A DNA stretch of 9,702 bases from an uncultured Amaricoccus sp. (GTDB lineage Bacteria > Pseudomonadota > Alphaproteobacteria > Rhodobacterales > Rhodobacteraceae): assembly GCF_937891315.1 (NCBI RefSeq), contig NZ_CALAGI010000059.1, positions 1 through 9,702 of the forward strand, read 5' to 3'. Positions 5,293-9,702 of the stretch are shown here, in pieces (positions within the stretch are counted from its first letter, which is position 1; each line of letters starts with the position of its first letter). The position numbers were made by a program, and so were the translations under genes. The notes beneath the pieces are model-generated. The model saw only the letters and a list, made by a program, of their open reading frames with translations, did no database searches and had not been told where the DNA came from.

Positions 5293-6561
5293 TCAGACCG
5301 CCTCGGCCAGCAGCTGGCCGGCTTCATGCCCGACGATACGGGCGGTCACGATACTGCCCGGCGCGGCCGGGGTGGCGAGGCGGGTGGGGGCGAAGCCTTC
5401 GGTCCGGCCGATATCGGGCCGCTCCATCAGCAACTTCGCCGGCCGGCCGCGCATCTCGGCCAGATGCGCCACGACCCGCTCCGCGCCGGCCGCGCGGAGA
5501 CGCGCGGCGCGCTCCCGCGCCACGGCGCCATCGACCTGCGGCATCCGCGCCGCCGGCGTGCCGGCGCGCGCGCTGTAGGGAAAGACATGCAGCCAGGTGA
5601 GGCCACATTCCTCGACCAGCCGCAGCGAATTCTGAAACATCGCCTCGGTCTCGGTCGGAAAGCCGGCGATGATGTCGGCGCCGAACACGATCTCCGGCCG
5701 CGCCGCCCGCGCCTCGCGGCAAAAGGCGATGGCATCGGCGCGCAGATGTCGCCGCTTCATCCGCTTCAGGATCAGGTCGTCGCCGGCCTGCAGCGACAGA
5801 TGCAGATGCGGCATCAGCCGCGGTTCGGTGGCGATCGTCTCCATCAGCCGGGGATCCGCCTCGATCGAGTCGATCGAGCTGATCCTGAGCCGCGGCAGGT
5901 CGGGCACCCGGCGCAGGACCTCGGCCACCAGGTCGCCGAGCCGCGGCGCGCCCTCGAGATCGGCGCCCCAGCTCGTCAGATCGACGCCGGTCAGCACCAC
6001 TTCGTTGAAGCCCTTGTCGACCAGTCGCGCGATCTGCTCGACCACGGTCGCCGCCGGCACGCTGCGCGAATTGCCCCGGCCATAGGGGATCACGCAGAAG
6101 GTACAGCGATGGTCGCAGCCGTTCTGCACCTGCACATAGGCCCGCGCCCGAGTGCCGAGCCCATCGACGATCGGCGCGGCGGTGCGCCGCTCGGCCATGA
6201 TGTCGCCGACCTCGACCCGCGCCGCCTGCCCGGCGGCGAGTCGGTCCCAGACCTCGGGCCGCAGCTTCTCGCCGTTGCCGAGCACCTGATCGACCTCCTC
6301 CATGCCGGCGAAGCGGCCGGGCTCGGTCTGGGCGGCGCAGCCGGTGACGACGATCCGCGCCTCGGGATTGTCGCGGCGGAGCTTGCGGATCCGCTGGCGC
6401 GCCTGACGCACCGCCTCGGCGGTGACGGCGCAGGTATTGACGACGACGAGCCCCTCCTCGATCCCCGCGCCGCGCGCGAGGTCGCGCATCGCCTCGGTCT
6501 CGTAGGCATTGAGCCGACAGCCAAGCGTGGCGAAGACCGGGGGCTTGGCGGGCGCGTTCAT
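5293..6561 (-). CDS. mtaB: tRNA (N6-L-threonylcarbamoyladenosine(37)-C2)-methylthiotransferase MtaB
   Basis: This 422-residue radical-SAM methylthiotransferase converts t6A37 to ms2t6A37 in tRNAs that read ANN codons. The UPF0004 domain has Cys15 (FATLGCRLNAYE), Cys44 (VVNTCAVT) and Cys75 (VVTGCAAQTEP), ligands of the auxiliary [4Fe-4S] cluster. The radical-SAM core has QNGCDHRCTFCVIPYGRG with Cys149, Cys153 and Cys156 (CxxxCxxC). Also present are LTGVDLTSWG, RISSIDSIE, HLHLSLQAGDD and GADIIAGFPTE; a TRAM-like region ends the protein (about 365-422). The N-terminus and VNTCAVTAEAVRQAR fit MtaB better than MiaB or RimO. The ATG overlaps the dapF stop (ATGA), so it is probably coupled to dapF. 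Two lysine tRNAs, which are expected t6A37 carriers, lie just beyond dapF; this may be coincidence. Confidence 0.95.
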   Translation of the reverse strand: MNAPAKPPVFATLGCRLNAYETEAMRDLARGAGIEEGLVVVNTCAVTAEAVRQARQRIRKLRRDNPEARIVVTGCAAQTEPGRFAGMEEVDQVLGNGEKLRPEVWDRLAAGQAARVEVGDIMAERRTAAPIVDGLGTRARAYVQVQNGCDHRCTFCVIPYGRGNSRSVPAATVVEQIARLVDKGFNEVVLTGVDLTSWGADLEGAPRLGDLVAEVLRRVPDLPRLRISSIDSIEADPRLMETIATEPRLMPHLHLSLQAGDDLILKRMKRRHLRADAIAFCREARAARPEIVFGADIIAGFPTETEAMFQNSLRLVEECGLTWLHVFPYSARAGTPAARMPQVDGAVARERAARLRAAGAERVVAHLAEMRGRPAKLLMERPDIGRTEGFAPTRLATPAAPGSIVTARIVGHEAGQLLAEAV

Positions 6562-7475
6562 CGCACCCTCGCCCCGTTCGAGCCGGCACCGTCCACGCCC
6601 ATGAAATCGGCGGAAAGCCGGCCCTCGAACACCAGCGCGGTCGGGCCGGTCATCCAGACCCCGTCCGCGCGCCAGTCGATCAGCAGGTCGCCGCCGTCGA
6701 GGCGGACCGTCACCGCGCGCTCGGTCAGGCCGCGCCGCGCCGTTACCACCGCCGCCGCGCAGGCGCCGGAGCCGCAGGCCTGAGTGATCATCCCGCCGCG
6801 CTCCCAGACCCGCATGCGGATGGTGCCCCGATCGATCACATGCACGAACTCGACATTGGTGCGTTGGGGAAAAAGCGGGTCATGCTCGACGCGGGGCCCG
6901 ACCTCGGCCAGATCCACCGCCTCGGCGTCCGCCACCACGAAGACGCAATGCGGATTGCCCATGCCGACCGCGCCGGGTCGCCCCGGCAGCGGGATCTCGT
7001 CGAGCTCCATCTGGCGCGACAGCGGCACGCCGTCCCAGGTCAGCCGGGGCTGACCCATGTTGACGCGGGTCAGGCCGTTCCCGGCATCCTCGGCCCGCAG
7101 CACCCCGCGTCCGGTGCGCAGATCGAGGCCGTCCGTGCCCGCCTCGGCCATCAGCAGCCGCGCGACGCAGCGGGTGGCATTGCCGCAGGCGTCGGCCGGC
7201 GTGCCGTCGGCGTTCCAGAAATCGACCGACGCGGCGACGCTCCGCCCCTCGACCACGCCGCCGTCGCGGATCACCGCGAGTTGGTCGAAGCCGACCCCGC
7301 GATTGCGGTTGCCGATCGCGCGGGCCAGCGCCGGGGATACCGGGTCGCCCGCGCCGCGCGCGTCGATGACCACGAAGTCGTTGCCGAGCCCGTGCATCTT
7401 CAGGAACCGGAGGCCGGCCCCGCCATCGCCCCGCGTCGGTCGAGAGTCCCCTGACTGTTGAGAATCGTGCGCCAT
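6558..7475 (-). CDS. dapF: Diaminopimelate epimerase
   Basis: DapF converts LL- to meso-diaminopimelate for lysine and peptidoglycan synthesis in the cytoplasm. With the ATG at 7475 the protein has 305 residues; the family is usually about 275-290. The core begins at LRFLKMHGLGNDFVVIDARG (22-41). The two catalytic cysteines are Cys97 in DACGNATRC and Cys234 in QACGSGACAAAV. VGFDQLAV, SVDFWNADG and VGMGNPHCVF are further family marks. The ATG at 7511 would add 12 residues (MVRAAPFAYIAR) with no homology I recognise, so 7475 is preferred. Neither start has a clear Shine-Dalgarno sequence. The stop overlaps mtaB by ATGA, the usual alphaproteobacterial arrangement. The gene is divergent from the lysine tRNAs with a short shared upstream region. 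Confidence 0.94.
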   Translation of the reverse strand: MAHDSQQSGDSRPTRGDGGAGLRFLKMHGLGNDFVVIDARGAGDPVSPALARAIGNRNRGVGFDQLAVIRDGGVVEGRSVAASVDFWNADGTPADACGNATRCVARLLMAEAGTDGLDLRTGRGVLRAEDAGNGLTRVNMGQPRLTWDGVPLSRQMELDEIPLPGRPGAVGMGNPHCVFVVADAEAVDLAEVGPRVEHDPLFPQRTNVEFVHVIDRGTIRMRVWERGGMITQACGSGACAAAVVTARRGLTERAVTVRLDGGDLLIDWRADGVWMTGPTALVFEGRLSADFMGVDGAGSNGARVR

Positions 7476-7538
7476 TCGCGCTATATATGCGAACGGCGCG
7501 GCGCGGACCACATTGGACGCGCCGGTTTAGAATCCTGC

Positions 7539-7567
7539 TTGACCGCGCTGCGAACGGCTCCTAAACG
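7539..7567 (+). promoter_or_regulatory. Promoter of the lysine tRNA pair
   Basis: TTGACC (7539-7544) is followed after exactly 17 nt by TAAACG (7562-7567), placing the start about 8 nt before the first tRNA. The -35 is 5 of 6 to consensus and the -10 is moderate. The spacing and place make this a credible tRNA promoter. Confidence 0.5.
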
Positions 7568-7581
7568 TCCCCGCAGCCTAA

Positions 7582-7657
7582 GGGCCCGTAGCTCAGTCGG
7601 TAGAGCAACTGACTTTTAATCAGTGGGTCGTGGGTTCGAATCCCGCCGGGCTCACCA
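7582..7657 (+). tRNA. tRNA-Lys (UUU)
   Basis: This is a 76-nt tRNA with an encoded CCA. Acceptor GGGCCCG pairs with CGGGCTC, with one G-U pair. The D arm is GCTC...GAGC. The anticodon stem CTGA/TCAG closes the loop CTTTTAA, so the anticodon is TTT. The T arm is CGTGG GTTCGAAT CCCGC-like with the standard GTTCGAAT. It reads AAA and AAG lysine codons. Confidence 0.97.
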
Positions 7658-7676
7658 GGCTGGACGGTTGTTGTTG

Positions 7677-7751
7677 GGGCTCGTAGCTCAGCGGTAGAGC
7701 AGTTGACTCTTAATCAATTGGCCGAGAGTTCGAATCTCTCCGAGCCCACCA
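7677..7751 (+). tRNA. tRNA-Lys (CUU)
   Basis: This is a 75-nt tRNA with an encoded CCA, 19 nt after the first. Acceptor GGGCTCG pairs fully with CGAGCCC. The D loop is one base shorter than in its neighbour (AGCGGTA). The anticodon stem TTGA/TCAA closes the loop CTCTTAA, so the anticodon is CTT. The T arm is GAGAG TTCGAAT CTCTC. It reads AAG only. It marks the left boundary of the recombinase-bearing scar. Confidence 0.97.
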
Positions 7752-8030
7752 CAACATCCAGCGAAACTCCGATCCAGCAGGTAGCGCCAAGATAGTGGCG
7801 CGACTTCGGTGGGTTAGCCGGATGCCTCTCCGGCTGAGACCAGTTTTCCGCGGCTTTCGGTCAGTTCCCGGGCCTGTCCGCGCAAGGCGCGACCGGCGCC
7901 TCAGGCGAAATCCAAGATAATCCGGATGCTGGCAAACGGACCCGCTTGCGAGGCGACGCCGGCTCGATGAGCTCACACGAGCCCCGCGAACCTCGCAGTC
8001 TCAAGACCTGGATGAATCACGCGAGGCGGG
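7752..8030. other. Non-coding stretch between the tRNAs and the recombinase remnant
   Basis: About 280 bp hold only the two hairpins near the tRNAs. I see no protein pattern on either strand. The open frame across it on the minus strand is the usual artefact produced by reading through a tRNA. No repeat of the tRNA 3' end was found downstream in the window, so a tRNA-type attachment pair is not supported. Confidence 0.4.
7784..7835 (+). terminator. Two hairpins after the tRNA pair
   Basis: GCGCCA/TGGCGC (7784-7789 and 7796-7801) and AGCCGGA/TCCGGCT (7816-7822 and 7829-7835) each have a 6-nt loop. The second is followed by TTTT at 7844-7847, eight bases beyond the stem. One of them may end the tRNA transcript; neither is a classic terminator. 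Confidence 0.35.
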
Positions 8031-9298
8031 TCAGGCGAGGGCGGCGGCCTGCGCGTCCCAGAGCAAAGGCAGATCGCCCATGCGCTTCAATCGGGTCGCG
8101 GTCAGCGCGGCGGGCTGAGTTCCGTCGAGAATGCTCTCGACGAGCGTTGGCGCGAGAAACGCGAGCTGGATCACGCGCGAGACGTCGCCGGGATCGATGC
8201 CATGCCTGGCGCGTCGGGGCTGCTCCGCTCGGCCGAAGCGCCCGCCAGGACCAGCCGAAGCGCCTTGCCCCGGCGCTTGACGGCGATCGGTTGATCGAGG
8301 TTCAGGTGCGTGATGCCCGCGAGGCCGTCGGCGCCATCGATGGTCCTTTCCGCGCCGAGGTCGATCTCGGCGCGCAGCCGATGCTCCCCGAGATCGATGC
8401 GTCGGGTGACGCGGCGCAGCGTGGCGCGGCCCGAGGCGGTCCCGGGCGCGCGCAGGTCGGCCGCGATCCCGCGCAGCGCGGCGATGGCGCGCGCGCCCAG
8501 CGATGGGTCACCATCGCCATGCCCGAGCGCCGCGCTGACAAACGCCGGATCCTCGATCCGGGCGACGACGGCGCGCGCGAGCACTGCCTCGATCTCCGCG
8601 GCCGGGATGCGCCATCCCTTGGCTCCGGCGCCGACGGTCTTCTCGATGAGGTCGCGCGAGACGTAGTAGCGATAGCGGCGCTTGCCATTGTTGGCGTGGC
8701 TCGGGCGCATCGGATTTCCATCGGGATCGAACAGCCGCCCGGCCAGCGGACTGGTGATATCGCCGGTCGGCTGGTCCGAGCGGGTGACGCGGTTCGCCGT
8801 CAGCCGCGTCTGGACCTGGTCCCAGAGCGCCGTCTCGACAATGGCCGGAGGCTGTCCGGCATACACCTGATCCTTGTGCCGGACGCGGCCGATCACCAGC
8901 GGATTGGTCAGCAGCGCGTAGAGATTGCCCCGGGAGAACACCGCCCCGCCCGAGCGCTTGCCGTCGGCACTGACCCGGACGGGCGAGCGCTGCCCGCCGC
9001 GCTCCAGCTCGACCTGGAGCTTCGGCACCGTGCCGAGGGCAAGGTAGCGCTCGAAGAGCGCGCGCACCCGCGCCGCTTCCTCGGGACGCGGCACCAGCTT
9101 GCGCGCTTCGACGCGGTAGCCGAAGGGCACCGCGCCGCCCATCCACATGCCTTTCTTCTTGGAGGCGGCGATCTTGTCCCGGATGCGCTCGGCCGTGACC
9201 TCGCGCTCGAACTGCGCGAAGCTGAGCAGGATGTTCAGGGTCAGCCGGCCCATGGATGTCGTCGTGTTGAAGGACTGCGTGACCGAGACGAAGGTCAC
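8031..9298 (-). pseudogene. Large serine recombinase remnant: catalytic domain lost, C-terminus frameshifted
   Basis: Similarity on the minus strand starts abruptly with FVSVTQSFNTTTSMGRLTLN and then LLSFAQFEREVTAERIRDK, the end of a resolvase catalytic domain and its long helix. The recombinase DNA-binding domain follows (KKKGMWMGGAVPFGYRVE to LLTNPLVIGRVRHKDQVYAG), then a zinc-ribbon-like region without cysteines (PMRPSHANNGKRRYRYYVS), as in many alphaproteobacterial relatives. The first 100 or so residues, including the catalytic serine, are absent. The main frame stops at 8171, but the expected tail DVSRVIQLAFLAPTLVESIL and RLKRMGDLPLLWDAQA lies in a different frame and ends at the TGA at 8031-8033. 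The frame change falls near 8195-8245 and seems to include loss of some 30 codons. Such enzymes integrate or excise mobile elements; this copy should be inactive. Confidence 0.88.
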
Positions 9299-9347
9299 GC
9301 GCGAGGATCTCTTCAAGGAAGAGGAAGACGACAAGACGGCCGCCTGA
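9279..9347 (+). pseudogene. tig: C-terminal remnant of trigger factor (tig)
   Basis: The plus strand reads VTETKVTREDLFKEEEDDKTAA and then a TGA at 9345-9347. This resembles the C-terminal tail of alphaproteobacterial trigger factors, the ribosome-bound chaperone and prolyl isomerase (VTEKxVTREELF-like from memory). It lies 201 bp before clpP, where tig normally sits. Upstream of about 9279 the same frame is only the antisense of the recombinase remnant, so the other 400 or more codons are missing. The match is short and low in complexity, so the identity rests largely on gene order. Confidence 0.55.
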
Positions 9348-9548
9348 TTGCGATAGGTTGGCATTAAGGATGAACGGCAAATCCGGCCGGGCGGCGGCTT
9401 TCCGTCGCTAGGCCTGCGGTTCCGAATCAGCTTGAACTGGCGTGTGGTAGGGGAGCAATGATCCGGGCTTGCCGCCGGTGATTTGACCCATATCTGTGCG
9501 ACAGCCTCACTTGGCATCAGTCTTTCCCAGCATCACTCAAGGTGACCC
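9348..9548. promoter_or_regulatory. clpP upstream region with a sigma-32-like promoter
   Basis: CTTGCC (9468-9473) is followed 13 nt later by CCCATAT (9487-9493), which matches the heat-shock -10 consensus CCCATNT exactly. The -35 keeps the CTTG core but not the AAA. A start near 9500 would give a leader of about 48 nt before clpP. This fits the known heat-shock control of clpP. The rest of the 201-bp region shows no gene. Confidence 0.5.
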
Positions 9549-9702
9549 ATGCGCGATCCCGTTGAAACCTACATGAACCTCGTGCCGATGGTCGTCGAGC
9601 AGACCAATCGCGGCGAACGCGCCTACGACATTTTCTCGCGACTGCTGAAAGAGCGCATCATCTTTCTTACCGGTCCGGTAGAGGACGGCATGTCGACGCT
9701 GG
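9549..9702 (+). CDS. clpP: ATP-dependent Clp protease proteolytic subunit, 5' part
   Basis: The first 51 residues of ClpP are present and the frame runs off the right edge. The opening MRDPVETYMNLVPMVVEQTN and then RGERAYDIFSRLLKERIIFL and TGPVEDGMS are typical. YDIFSRLLKERIIFLTG is the conserved N-terminal handle/loop region of the ClpP barrel; the catalytic Ser, His and Asp lie further on, outside the window. ClpP forms a 14-subunit serine protease chamber fed by ClpX or ClpA in the cytoplasm. The ATG has AAGG six bases upstream. The CCCATAT element ahead suggests sigma-32 control. In most alphaproteobacteria the order is tig-clpP-clpX; here only a tig tail precedes it. Confidence 0.95.
   Translation, partial: MRDPVETYMNLVPMVVEQTNRGERAYDIFSRLLKERIIFLTGPVEDGMSTL

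Noticed and set aside
5326..6783. 485-residue plus-strand frame
   Set aside because: Antisense shadow of mtaB and the dapF end, both certain by catalytic motifs.
7710..7976. 88-residue minus-strand frame ending ARRDSNSRPID
   Set aside because: It is the well-known artefact of translating through the T arm of a tRNA; it overlaps tRNA-Lys(CUU) and has no other support.
7677..8060. tRNA-Lys(CUU) as an integration site with the recombinase as its integrase
   Set aside because: tRNA 3' ends are usual targets of tyrosine, not large serine, recombinases, and no second copy of the tRNA 3' end is visible in the window.
7946..9367. 473-residue plus-strand frame
   Set aside because: Antisense shadow of the recombinase remnant; low-complexity Arg/Ala/Gly composition typical of non-coding frames in GC-rich DNA.
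1..9702. CRISPR array, defence island or retron-like element
   Set aside because: No regularly spaced repeats, and no cas, reverse transcriptase or other defence gene is readable; the only toxin-antitoxin trace is the partial BrnA-like gene.

Overview
The window is GC-rich (roughly 68-70% by eye) and looks like an alphaproteobacterial chromosome, most like Rhodobacterales or a related order. The signs are a dapF-mtaB gene pair followed by a small membrane-anchored protein and a GST, a fused allantoinase/OHCU decarboxylase, and the clpP neighbourhood. No tool was run. Assignments rest on motifs and remembered family sequences.

Layout. (1) 1-355, minus: the 5' part of a BrnA-like antitoxin gene. 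Its reading frame leaves the family pattern at a CTAG site around position 52-55, where an IS5-like end may begin. (2) 513-3858: a ureide (purine breakdown) locus. hiuH is on the minus strand, divergent from puuE-uraD (one fused gene), allE and allA on the plus strand. The three plus-strand genes are joined by 4-nt ATGA overlaps. Together they cover 5-hydroxyisourate to OHCU to allantoin to allantoate, and then ureidoglycine to ureidoglycolate to glyoxylate plus urea. Urate oxidation and allantoate hydrolysis (AllC) are not encoded here. (3) 3859-4267: a gene-free convergent interval with stem-loops and one candidate outward promoter. (4) 4268-7475, minus: dapF, mtaB, a small anchored protein and a GST. 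dapF overlaps mtaB, and the small protein overlaps the GST, each by 4 nt. (5) 7582-7751, plus: two tandem lysine tRNAs, UUU then CUU. (6) 7752-9347: a scar. It holds a decayed large serine recombinase (minus) that lacks its catalytic domain and is frameshifted near its C-terminus. Its truncated end is fused to what looks like the last codons of trigger factor (tig, plus). (7) 9348-9702: a heat-shock-like promoter and the start of clpP.

I do not see a convincing new multi-gene system. The most unusual structure is the recombinase/tig junction. A stretch of about 15-20 bp reads sensibly as recombinase on one strand and as trigger factor tail on the other, and the body of tig, which normally precedes clpP, is gone from this place. 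The interrupted BrnA-like gene at the left edge, a dense GCATGCG repeat cluster, and two dyads in the hiuH/puuE divergent region are secondary points of interest.
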